A stretch of 64,000 nucleotides of DNA. Source: Petrolisthes cinctipes (taxonomy: Eukaryota > Arthropoda > Malacostraca > Decapoda > Porcellanidae). Under the pieces are notes generated by a model. That model had not been told where the DNA came from and searched no databases. It saw only the letters and a list, made by a program, of their open reading frames with translations. Where the stretch lies: contig JAWQEG010000369.1 of NCBI GenBank assembly GCA_033782935.1, positions 1,121,501-1,185,500 of the forward strand, in the 5' to 3' direction. Shown piece after piece: positions 10,628 to 22,696 of this stretch (position 1 is its first letter; each line of letters opens with the position of its first letter). Made by a program: the position numbers and the translations under genes.

Positions 10628-12483
10628 GCATGTTTTTAACCTATATTTTGAAAATATTCTAGCACTGAGTAGGCATGTACAGATTGCTTCTGGGACCCCA
10701 AAATATTGAATTTTCGGGTGTTTTGAGCCTGAATTTGAGATATAAACGGGTACAGAAGATTCATGCACATATTGACTTTGGGCATCTAAAATATCGATTT
10801 TCAGCATGTTTTGGGCCTGAATTATGAAAATACTCTAACACTGAGTAGGCATGTACAGATTGCTTCTGGGGCCCCAAAATATTGAATTTTCGGGTGTTTT
10901 GATCCTGAATTTGAAATATAAACGGTTACTGAAGATGCATGCACATATCGACTTTTGTGCAACTAAAAGATCGATTTTCAGTATGTCTTGAGCATGTATT
11001 TTGAAAATACTCTAACACGGAGTAGGCATGTACAGATCGCTTCTGGGACCCCTAAATATCGAATTTTCGGGTGTTTTGTGACTGAATTTGAGATATCGAC
11101 TTTTTGGCACCTAAAAGATCGATTTTTAGCATGTTTTTAGCCTATATTTTGAAAATATTCTAGCACTGTGTAGGCATGTACAGATTGCTTCTGGGACCTC
11201 AAAATATTGAATTTTCGGGTGTTTTGAGCCTGAATTTGAGATATAAACGGGTACAGAAGATACATGCACATACTGACTTTGGGCATCTATAATATCGATT
11301 TTCAATATGTTTTAAGCATGTATTTTGAAAATACTCTAACACGTAGTAGGCATGTACAGATTGCTTCTGGGACCCCTAAATATCGAATTTTCGGGTGTTT
11401 TGGGACTGAATTTGAGATATCGACTTTTTGGCACCTAAAAGATCGATTTTTAGCATGTTTTTAGCCTATATTTTGAAAATATTCTAGCACTGAGTAGGCA
11501 TGTACAGATTGCTTCTGGGACCCCAAAATATTGAATTTTCGGGTGTTTTGAGCATGAATTTGAGATATAAACGGGTACAGAAGATACATGCACATATTGA
11601 CTTTGGGCACCAAAAATACCGATTTTTAGCATGTTTTGGGCCTGAATTTTGAAAATACTCTAACACGGAGTAGGCATGTACAGATCGCTTCAGGGACCCC
11701 CAAATATCGAATTTTCGGGTGTTTAGGGCCAGAATTTGAAATATAAACGGGTACTGAAGATGCATGCACATATCGACTTTTGGGCACCTAAAAGATCGAT
11801 TTTCAATATGTTTTTGGCCTGTATTTTGAAAATACTCTAACACGGAGTAGGCTTGTACAGATACCTTCTGTGACCCCAAAATATTGAATTTTCGGGTGTT
11901 TTGATCCTGAATCTGAAATATAAACGGGTACTGAAGATGCATGCACATATCGACTTTTGTGCACCTAAAAGATCGATTTTCAGTATGTTTTGAGCCTGTA
12001 TTTTGAAAATACTCTAACACGGAGTAGGCATGTACAGATTGCTTCTGGGACCCCAAAATATTGAATTTTCGGGTGTTTTGAGCTTGAATTTGAGGTATAA
12101 ACGGGTACAGAAGATACATGCACATATTGACTTTGGGCACCAAAAATATCGATTTTCAGCATGTTTTGGGCCTGAATTTTGAAAATACTCTAACACGGAG
12201 TAGGCATGTACAGATCGCTTCTGGGACCCCAAAATATCGAATTTTCGGGTGTTTAGGACCAGAATTTGAGATATAAACGGGTACTGAAGATGCATGCACA
12301 TATCGACTTTTGGTCACCTAAAAGATCGATTTTCAGTATGTTTTTGGCCTGTATTTTGAAAATACTCTAACACGGAGTAGGCTTGTACAGATACCTTCTG
12401 GGACCCCAAAATATTGAATTTTCGGGTGTTTTGGGACAGAATTTGAGATATCGATTTTTTGGCACCTAAAATGTCGATTTTTA
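10628..12483 (+). repeat. 1856-bp super-repeat, copy 1
   Basis: Three HOR units of 501, 324 and 1031 bp at 10628, 11129 and 11453. The 1031-bp unit is a hexamer (176+177+177+176+177+148) with a single terminal C. The neighbouring block 12484-14339 has the same unit lengths and private variants, for example GTTTTTAACCTATATT, GAAGATTCATGCAC, GTATGTCTTGAGC, ATCTATAATATCG and GGACCCCCAAATATCG. A few substitutions distinguish the copies, for example CACGTAGTAGG here against CACGGAGTAGG. Confidence 0.88.
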
Positions 12484-14339
12484 GCATGTTTTTAACCTAT
12501 ATTTTGAAAATATTCTAGCACTGAGTAGGCATGTACAGATTGCTTCTGGGACCCCAAAATATTGAATTTTCGGGTGTTTTGAGCCTGAATTTGAGATATA
12601 AACGGGTACAGAAGATTCATGCACATATTGACTTTGGGCATCTAAAATATCGATTTTCAGCATGTTTTGGGCCTGAATTATGAAAATACTCTAACACTGA
12701 GTAGGCATGTACAGATTGCTTCTGGGACCCCAAAATATTGAATTTTCGGGTGTTTTGATCCTGAATTTGAAATATAAACGGTTACTGAAGATGCATGCAC
12801 ATATCGACTTTTGTGCAACTAAAAGATCGATTTTCAGTATGTCTTGAGCATGTATTTTGAAAATACTCTAACACGGAGTAGGCATGTACAGATCGCTTCT
12901 GGGACCCCTAAATATCGAATTTTCGGGTGTTTTGTGACTGAATTTGAGATATCGACTTTTTGGCACCTAAAAGATCGATTTTTAGCATGTTTTTAGCCTA
13001 TATTTTGAAAATATTCTAGCACTGTGTAGGCATGTACAGATTGCTTCTGGGACCTCAAAATATTGAATTTTCGGGTGTTTTGAGCCTGAATTTGAGATAT
13101 AAACGGGTACAGAAGATACATGCACATACTGACTTTGGGCATCTATAATATCGATTTTCAATATGTTTTAAGCATGTATTTTGAAAATACTCTAACACGG
13201 AGTAGGCATGTACAGATTGCTTCTGGGACCCCTAAATATCGAATTTTCGGGTGTTTTGGGACTGAATTTGAGATATCGACTTTTTGGCACCTAAAAGATC
13301 GATTTTTAGCATGTTTTTAGCCTATATTTTGAAAATATTCTAGCACTGAGTAGGCATGTACAGATTGCTTCTGGGACCCCAAAATATTGAATTTTCGGGT
13401 GTTTTGAGCCTGAATTTGAGATATAAACGGGTACAGAAGATACATGCACATATTGACTTTGGGCACCAAAAATACCGATTTTTAGCATGTTATGGGCCTT
13501 AATTTTGAAAATACTCTAACACGGAGTAGGCATGTACAGATCGCTTCAGGGACCCCCAAATATCGAATTTTCGGGTGTTTAGGGCCAGAATTTGAAATAT
13601 AAACGGGTACTGAAGATGCATGCACATATCGACTTTTGGGCACCTAAAAGATCGATTTTCAGTATGTTTTTGGCCTGTATTTTGAAAATACTCTAACACG
13701 GAGTAGGCTTGTACAGATACCTTCTGTGACCCCAAAATATTGAATTTTCGGGTGTTTTGATCCTGAATCTGAAATATAAACGGGTACTGAAGATGCATGC
13801 ACATATCGACTTTTGTGCACCTAAAAGATCGATTTTCAGTATGTTTTGAGCCTGTATTTTGAAAATACTCTAACACGGAGTAGGCATGTACAGATTGCTT
13901 CTGGGACCCCAAAATATTGAATTTTCGGGTGTTTTGAGCTTGAATTTGAGGTATAAACGGGTACAGAAGATACATGCACATATTGACTTTGGGCACCAAA
14001 AATATCGATTTTCAGCATGTTTTGGGCCTGAATTTTGAAAATACTCTAACACGGAGTAGGCATGTACAGATCGCTTCTGGGACCCCAAAATATCGAATTT
14101 TCGGGTGTTTAGGACCAGAATTTGAGATATAAACGGGTACAGAAGATGCATGCACATATCGATTTTTGGGCACCTAAAAGATCGATTTTCAGTATGTTTT
14201 TGGCCTGTATTTTGAAAATACTCTAACATGGAGTAAGCATGTACAGATACCTTCTGGGACCTCTAAATATCGAATTTTCGGGTGTTTTGGGACTGAATTT
14301 GAGATATCGATTTTTTGGCACCTAAAATGTCGATTTTTA
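12484..14339 (+). repeat. 1856-bp super-repeat, copy 2
   Basis: Exact tandem neighbour of copy 1, with units 501, 324 and 1031 bp at 12484, 12985 and 13309. The join falls on an A-monomer boundary, so the duplication stayed in HOR register. It differs by scattered substitutions such as GCATGTTATGGGCC near 13489. Its last C monomer is C-alpha linked to CTAACATGGAGTAAG, a variant that recurs downstream at several tetramer ends. Confidence 0.88.
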
Positions 14340-16764
14340 GCATGTTTTTAGCCTATATTTTGAAAATATTCTAGCACTATGTAGGCATGTACAGATTGCT
14401 TCTGGGACCCCAAAATATTGAATTTTCGGGTGTTTTGAGCCTGAATTTGAGATATAAACGGGTACAGAAGATACATGCACATATTGACTTTGGGCATCTA
14501 AAATATCGATTTTCAGCATGTTTTGGGCCTGTATTTTGAAAATACTCTAACACTGAGTAGGCATGTACAGATTGCTTCTGGGACCCCAAAATATTGAATT
14601 TTCGGGTGTTTTGAGCCTGATTTTGAGATATAAACGGGTACTGAAGATGCATGCACATATCGACTTTTGGGCACCTAAAAGATCGATTTTCAGTATGTTT
14701 TGAGCATGTATTTTGAAAATACTCTAACACGGAGTAGGCATGTACAGATCGCTTCTGGGACCCCTAAATATCGAATTTTCGGGTGTTTTGGGACTGAATT
14801 TGAGATATCGACTTTTAGGCACCTAAAAGATCTATTTTTAGCATGTTTTTAGCCTATATTTTGAAAATATTCTAGCACTGTACAGATTGCTTCTGGGACC
14901 CCAAAATATTGAATTTTCGGGTGTTTTGAGCCTGAATTTGAGATATAAAAGGGTACAGAAGATACTTTGAAAATACTCTAACACGGAGTAGGCATGTACA
15001 GATCGCTTCTGGGACCCCAAAATATCGAATTTTCGGGTGTTTTGAGCCTGAATTTGAGATATAAACGGGTACTGAAGATGCATGCACATATCGACTTTTG
15101 TGCTCCTAAAAGATCGATTTTCAGTATGTTTTGAGCATGTACTTTGAAAATACTCTAACACGGAGTAGGCATGTACAGATCGCTTCTGCGACCTCTAAAT
15201 ATCGAATTTTCGGGTGTTTAGGGACTGAATTTGAGATATCGACTTTTTGGCACCTAAAAGATCGATTTTTAGCATGTTTTTAGCCTATATTTTGAAAATA
15301 TTCTAGCACTATACAGATTGCTTCTGGGAGCCCAAAATATTGAATTTTCGGGTGTTTTGAGCCTGAATTTGAGATATAAACGGGTACAGAAGATACATGC
15401 ACATATTGACTTTGGGCACCAAAAATATTGATTTTCAGCATGTTTTGGGCCTGTATTTTGAAAATACTCTAACACTGAGTAGGCATGTACAGATTGCTTC
15501 TGGGACCCCAAAATATTGAATTTTCGGGTGTTTTGAGCCTGAATTTGAGATATAAACGGGTACTGAAGATGCATGCACATATCGACTTTTGTGCACCTAA
15601 AAGATCGATTTTCAGTATGTTTTGAGCATGTATTTTGAAAATACTCTAACACGGAGTAGGCATGTACAGATCGCTTCTGGGACCCCTAAATATCGAATTT
15701 TCGGGTGTTTTGGGACTGAATTTGAGATATCGACTTTTTGGCACCTAAAAGATCGATTTTTAGCATGTTTTTAGCCTATATTTTGAAAATATTCTAGCAC
15801 TGAGTAGGCATGTACAGATTGCTTCTGGGACCGCAAAATATTGAATTTTCGGGCGTTTTGAGCCTGAATTTGAGATATAAACGGGTACAGAAGATACATG
15901 CACATATTGACTTTGGGCATCTAAAATATCGATTTTCAGCATGTTTTGGGCCTGTATTTTGAAAATACTCTAACACTGAGTAGGCATGTACAGATTGCTT
16001 CTGGGACCCCAAAATATTGAATTTTCGGGTGTTTTGAGCCTGAATTTGAGATATAAACGGGTACTGAAGATGCATTCACATATCGACTTTTGTGCACCTA
16101 AAAGATCGATTTTCAGTATGTTTTGAGCATGTATTTTGAAAATACTCTAACACGGAGTAGGCATGTACAGATCGCTTCTGGGACCCCTAAATATCGAATT
16201 TTCGGGTGTTTTGGGACTGAATTTGAGATATCGACTTTTTGGCACCTAAAAGATCGATTTTTAGCATGTTTTTAGCCTATATTTTGAAAATATTCTAGCA
16301 CTGAGTAGGCATGTACAGATTGCTTCTGGGACCCCAAAATATTGAATTTTCGGGTGTTTTGAGCCTAAATTTGAGATATAAACGGGTACAGAAGATACAT
16401 GCACATATTGACTTTGGGCACCAAAAATATCGATTTTCAGCATGTTTTGGGCCTGAATTTTGAAAATACTCTAACACGGAGTAGGCATGTACAGATCGCT
16501 TCTGGGACCCCAAAATATCGAATTTTCGGGTGTTTAGGGCCAGAATTTGATATATAAACGGGTACTGAAGATGCATGCACATATCGACTTTTGGGCACCT
16601 AAAAGATCGATTTTCAGTATGTTTTTGGCCTGTATTTTGAAAATACTCTAACACGGAGTAGGCATGTACAGATACCTTCTGGGACCTCTAAATATCGAAT
16701 TTTCTGGTGTTTTGGGACTGAATTTGAGATATCGATTTTTTGGCACCTAAAATGTCGATTTTTA
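14340..16764 (+). repeat. HOR block 501, 431, 491, 501, 501; early copy of the superblock core
   Basis: Units at 14340, 14841, 15272, 15763 and 16264. The same length series and variants recur at 20272-22696 (offset 5932) and 23699-26123. The 431-bp unit at 14841 has both the 10-bp A deletion and a 60-bp deletion that fuses the end of A to the dyad region of B (junction at 14965/14966). Private marks include ATCTATTTTTAGC before 14841 and GACTTTTAGGCACC. Confidence 0.86.
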
Positions 16765-18267
16765 GCATGTTTTTAGCCTATATTTTGAAAATATTCTAGC
16801 ACTGTGTAGGCATGTACAGATTGCTTCTGGGACCCCAAAATATTGAATTTTCGGGTGTTTTGAGCCTGAATTTGAGATATAAACGGGTACAGAAGATACA
16901 TGCACATATTGACTTTGGGCATCTAAAATATCGATTTTCAGCAAGTTTTGGGCCTGAATTATGAAAATACTCTAACACTGAGTAGGCATGTACAGATTGC
17001 TTCTGGGACCACAAAATATTGAATTTTCGGGTGTTTTGATCCTGAATTTGAAATATAAACGGTTACTGAAGATGCATGCACATATCGACTTTTGGGCACC
17101 TAAAAGATCGATTTTCAGTATGTTTTGAGCCTGTATTTTGAAAATACTCTAACACGGAGTAGGCATGTACAGATTGCTTCTGGGACCCCTAAATATCGAA
17201 TTTTCGGGTGTTTTGGGACTGAATTTGAGATATCGACTTTTTGGCACCTAAAAGATCGATTTTTAGCATGTTTTTAGCCTATATTTTGAAAATATTCTAG
17301 CACTGTGTAGGCATGTACAGATTGCTTCTGGGACCCCAAAATATTGAATTTTCGGGTGTTTTGAGCCTGAATTTGAGATATAAACGGGTACAGAAGATAC
17401 ATGCACATACTGACTTTGGGCACCTAAAAGATCGATTTTCAGTATGTTTTTGGCCTGTATTTTGAAAATACTCTAACACGGAGTAGGCATGTACAGATAC
17501 CTTCTGGGACCCCAAAATATTGAATTTTCGGGTGTTTTGATCCTGAATTTGAAATATAAACGGGTACTGAAGATGCATGCACATATCGACTTTTGTGCAC
17601 CTAAAAGATCGGTTTTCAATATGTTTTGAGCCTGTATTTTGAAAATACTCTAACATGGAGTAAGCATGTACAGATACCTTCTGGGACCTCTAAATATCGA
17701 ATTTTCGGGTGGTTTGGGACTGAATTTGATATATCGATTTTTTGGCACCTAAAATGTCGATTTTTAGCATGTTTTTAGCCTATATTTTGAAAAGATTCTA
17801 GCACTGTGTAGGCATGTACAGATTGCTTCTGGGACCCCAAAATATTGAATTTTCGGGTGTTTTGAGCCTGAATTTGAGATATAAACGGGTACAGAAGATA
17901 CATGCACATATTGACTTTGGGCATCTAAAATATCGATTTTCAGCATGTTTTGGGCCTGAATTATGAAAATACTCTAACACTGAGTAGGCATGTACAGATT
18001 GCTTCTGGGACCACAAAATATTGAATTTTCGGGTGTTTTGATCCTGAATTTGAAATATAAACGGTTACTGAAGATGCATGCACATATCGACTTTTGGGCA
18101 CCTAAAAGATCGATTTTCAGTATGTTTTGAGCCTGTATTTTGAAAATACTCTAACACGGAGTAGGCATGTACAGATCGCTTCTGGGACCCCTAAATATCG
18201 AATTTTCGGGTGTTTTGGGACTGAATTTGAGATATCGACTTTTTGGCACCTAAAAGATCGATTTTTA
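16765..18267 (+). repeat. Three consecutive 501-bp trimers
   Basis: Units at 16765, 17266 and 17767. The first and third are nearly the same (GAATTATGAAAATAC, CCACAAAATATTG, AAACGGTTACTG), giving a local 1002-bp period. The middle unit has an A monomer that passes into a C-type start inside the second monomer (ATACTGACTTTGGGCACC then GTATGTTTTTGGCC). This looks like a recombinant trimer. Confidence 0.85.
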
Positions 18268-19269
18268 GCATGTTTTTAGCCTATATTTTGAAAATATTCT
18301 AGCACTGTGTAGGCATGTACAGATTGCTTCTGGGACCCCAAAATATTGAATTTTCGGGGGTTTTGAGCCTGAATTTGAGATATAAACGGGTACAGAAGAT
18401 ACATGCACATACTGACTTTGGGCATCTAAAATATCGATTTTCAATATGTTTTGAGCATGTATTTTGAAAATACTCTAACACGGAGTAGGCATGTACAGAT
18501 CGCTTCTGGGACCCCTAAATATCGAATTTTCGGGTGTTTTGGGACTGAATTTGAGATATCGACTTTTTGGCACCTAAAAGATCGATTTTTAGCATGTTTT
18601 TAGCCTATATTTTGAAAATATTCTAGCACTGAGTAGGCATGTACAGATTGCTTCTGGGACCCCAAAATATTGAATTTTCGGGTGTTTTGAGCCTGAATTT
18701 GAGATATAAACGGGTACAGAAGATACATGCACATATTGACTTTGGGCACCAAAAATACCGATTTTTAGCATGTTTTGGGCCTGAATTTTGAAAATACTCT
18801 AACACGGAGTAGGCATGTACAGATCGCTTCTGGGACCCCAAAATATCGAATTTTCGGGTGTTTAGGGCCAGAATTTGAGATATAAACGGGTACTGAAGAT
18901 GCATGCACATATCGACTTTTGGGCACCTAAAAGATCGATTTTCAGTATGTTTTTGGCCTGTATTTTGAAAATACTCTAACACGGAGTAGGCATGTACAGA
19001 TACCTTCTGGGACCCCAAAATATTGAATTTTCGGGTGTTTTGATCCTGAATTTGAAATATAAACGGGTACTGAAGATGCATGCACATATCGACTTTTGTG
19101 CACCTAAAAGATCGGTTTTCAGTATGTTTTGAGCCTGTATTTTGAAAATACTCTAACACGGAGTAGGCATGTACAGATCGCTTCTGGGACCCCTAAATAT
19201 CGAATTTTCGGGTGTTTTGGGACTGAATTTGAGATATCGACTTTTTGGCACCTAAAAGATCGATTTTTA
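18268..19269 (+). repeat. 1002-bp composite unit (324 + 678), copy 1
   Basis: A 324-bp dimer (A-C) is followed by a 678-bp tetramer (A-B-B-C), so the monomer order is A C A B B C in the length of two normal trimers. Marks are TTCGGGGGTTTTGAG and CATACTGACTTTGG in the dimer, and AAAATACCGATTTTTAGC and AAAAGATCGGTTTTC in the tetramer. The same composite occurs at 19270-20271 and 22697-23698. Confidence 0.86.
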
Positions 19270-22200
19270 GCATGTTTTTAGCCTATATTTTGAAAATATT
19301 CTAGCACTGTGTAGGCATGTTCAGATTGCTTCTGGGACCCCAAAATATTGAATTTTCGGGGGTTTTGAGCCTGAATTTGAGATATAAACGGGTACAGAAG
19401 ATACATGCACATACTGACTTTGGGCATCTAAAATATCGATTTTCAATATGTTTTGAGCATGTATTTTGAAAATACTCTAACACGGAGTAGGCATGTACAG
19501 ATCGCTTCTGGGACCCCTAAATATCGAATTTTCGGGTGTTTTGGGACTGAATTTGAGATATCGACTTTTTGGCACCTAAAAGATCGATTTTTAGCATGTT
19601 TTTAGCCTATATTTTGAAAATATTCTAGCACTGAGTAGGCATATACAGATTGCTTCTGGGACCCCAAAATATTGAATTTTCGGGTGTTTTGAGCCTGAAT
19701 TTGAGATATAAACGGGTACAGAAGATACATGCACATATTGACTTTGGGCACCAAAAATACCGATTTTTAGCATGTTTTGGGCCTGAATTTTGAAAATACT
19801 CTAACACGGAGTAGGCATGTACAGATCGCTTCTGGGACCCCAAAATATCGAATTTTCGGGTGTTTAGGGCCAGAATTTGAGATATAAACGGGTACTGAAG
19901 ATGCATGCACATATCGACTTTTGGGCACCTAAAAGATCGATTTTCAGTATGTTTTTGGCCTGTATTTTGAAAATACTCTAACACGGAGTAGGCATGTACA
20001 GATACCTTCTGGGACCCCAAAATATTGAATTTTCGGGTGTTTTGATCCTGAATTTGAAATATAAACGGGTACTGAAGATGCATGCACATATCGACTTTTG
20101 TGCACCTAAAAGATCGGTTTTCAGTATGTTTTGAGCCTGTATTTTGAAAATACTCTAACATGGAGTAAGCATGTACAGATACCTTCTGGGACCTCTAAAT
20201 ATCGAATTTTCGGGTGGTTTGGGACTGAATTTGATATATCGATTTTTTGGCACCTAAAATGTCGATTTTTAGCATGTTTTTAGCCTATATTTTGAAAATA
20301 TTCTAGCACTGTGTAGGCATGTACAGATTGCTTCTGGGACCCCAAAATATTGAATTTTCGGGTGTTTTGAGCCTGAATTTGAGATATAAACGGGTACAGA
20401 AGATACATGCACATATTAACTTTGGGCATCTAAAATATCGATTTTCAGCATGTTTTGGGCCTGTATTTTGAAAATACTCTAACACTGAGTAGGCATGTAC
20501 AGATTGCTTCTGGGACCCCAAAATATTGAATTTTCGGGTGTTTTGAGCCTGATTTTGAGATATAAACGGGTACTGAAGATGCATGCACATATCGACTTTT
20601 GTGCACCTAAAAGATCAATTTTCAGTATGTTTTGAGCATGTATTTTGAAAATACTCTAACACGGAGTAGGCATGTACAGATCGCTTCTGGGACCCCTAAA
20701 TATCGAATTTTCGGGTGTTTTGGGACTGAATTTGAGATATCGACTTTTAGGCACCTAAAAGATCTATTTTTAGCATGTTTTTAGCCTATATTTTGAAAAT
20801 ATTCTAGCACTGTACAGATTGCTTCTGGGACCCCAAAATATTGAATTTTCGGGTGTTTTGAGCCTTAATTTGAGATATAAACGGGTACAGAAGATACTTT
20901 GAAAATACTCTAACACGGAGTAGGCATGTACAGATCGCTTCTGGGACCCCAAAATATCGAATTTTCGGGTGTTTTGAGCCTGAATTTGAGATATAAACGG
21001 GTACTGAAGATGCATGCACATATCGACTTTTGTGCTCCTAAAAGATCGATTTTCAGTATGTTTTGAGCATGTACTTTGAAAATACTCTAACACGGAGTAG
21101 GCATGTACAGATCGCTTCTGCGACCTCTAAATATCGAATTTTCGGGTGTTTAGGGACTGAATTTGAGATATCGACTTTTTGGCACCTAAAAGATCGATTT
21201 TTAGCATGTTTTTAGCCTATATTTTGAAAATATTCTAGCACTGTACAGATTGCTTCTGGGACCCCAAAATATTGAATTTTCGGGTGTTTTGAGCCTGAAT
21301 TTGAGATATAAACGGGTACAGAAGATACATGCACATATTGACTTTGGGCACCAAAAATATTGATTTTCAGCATGTTTTGGGCCTGTATTTTGAAAATACT
21401 CTAACACTGAGTAGGCATGTACAGATTGCTTCTGGGACCCCAAAATATTGAATTTTCGGGTGTTTTGAGCCTGAATTTGAGATATAAACGGGTACTGAAG
21501 ATGCATGCACATATCGACTTTTGGGCACCTAAAAGATCGATTTTCAGTATGTTTTGAGCATGTATTTTGAAAATACTCTAACACGGAGTAGGCATGTACA
21601 GATCGCTTCTGGGACCCCTAAATATCGAATTTTCGGGTGTTTTGGGACTGAATTTGAGATATCGACTTTTTGGCACCTAAAAGATCGATTTTTAGCATGT
21701 TTTTAGCCTATATTTTGAAAATATTCTAGCACTGAGTAGGCATGTACAGATTGCTTCTGGGACCCCAAAATATTGAATTTTCGGGTGTTTTGAGCCTGAA
21801 TTTGAGATATAAACGGGTACAGAAGATACATGCACATATTGACTTTGGGCATCTAAAATATCGATTTTCAGCATGTTTTGGACCTGTATTTTGAAAATAC
21901 TCTAACACTGAGTAGGCATGTACAGATTGCTTCTGGGACCCCAAAATATTGAATTTTCGGGTGTTTTGAGCCTGAATTTGAGATATAAACGGGTACTGAA
22001 GATGCATTCACATATCGACTTTTGTGCACCTAAAAGATCGATTTTTAGTATGTTTTGAGCATGTATTTTGAAAATACTCTAACACGGAGTAGGCATGTAC
22101 AGATCGCTTCTGGGACCCCTAAATATCGAATTTTCGGGTGTTTTGGGACTGAATTTGAGATATCGACTTTTTGGCACCTAAAAGATCGATTTTTAGCATG

Positions 22201-22696
22201 TTTCTAGCCTATATTTTGAAAATATTCTAGCACTGAGTAGGCATGTACAGATTGCTTCTGGTACCCCAAAATATTGAATTTTCAGGTGTTTTGAGCCTGA
22301 ATTTGAGATATAAACGGGTACAGAAGATTCATGCACATATTGACTTTGGGCACCAAAAATATCGATTTTCAGCATGTTTTGGGCCTGAATTTTGAAAATA
22401 CTCTAACACGGAGTAGGCATGTACAGATCGCTTCTGGGACCCCAAAATATCGAATTTTCGGGTGTTTAGGGCCAGAATTTGTGATATAAACGGGTACAGA
22501 AGATGCATGCACATATCGACTTTTGGGCACCTAAAAGATCGATTTTCAGTATGTTTTTGGCCTGTATTTTGAAAATACTCTAACACGGAGTAGGCATGTA
22601 CAGATACCTTCTGGGACCTCTAAATATCGAATTTTCGGGTGTTTTGGGACTGAATTTGAGATATCGATATTTTGGCACCTAAAATATCGATTTTTA
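19270..22696 (+). repeat. 3427-bp superblock, copy 1
   Basis: Seven HOR units of 324, 678, 501, 431, 491, 501 and 501 bp at 19270, 19594, 20272, 20773, 21204, 21695 and 22196. It is followed directly by a second copy with an identical length series. Shared private variants include TGATATATCGATT, GATCTATTTTTAGC, AAGATACTTTGAAAATAC (60-bp deletion junction, 20897/20898), GATGCATTCACATATC, GTTTCTAGCCTATATT and TTCTGGTACCCC. Confidence 0.9.

Noticed and set aside
11264..11464. Plus-strand frames of 66-81 codons (also 13120, 41517, 42903)
   Set aside because: They are short, found only where local substitutions remove stops, and read the same repeat. No coding features.
11484..12143. Minus-strand frame of 219 codons and the many similar 60-178-codon frames
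   Set aside because: They are periodic readings of the satellite in different frames, end at the same stop in each C or A monomer, have no domain or start context, and vary with every indel. No gene is supported.
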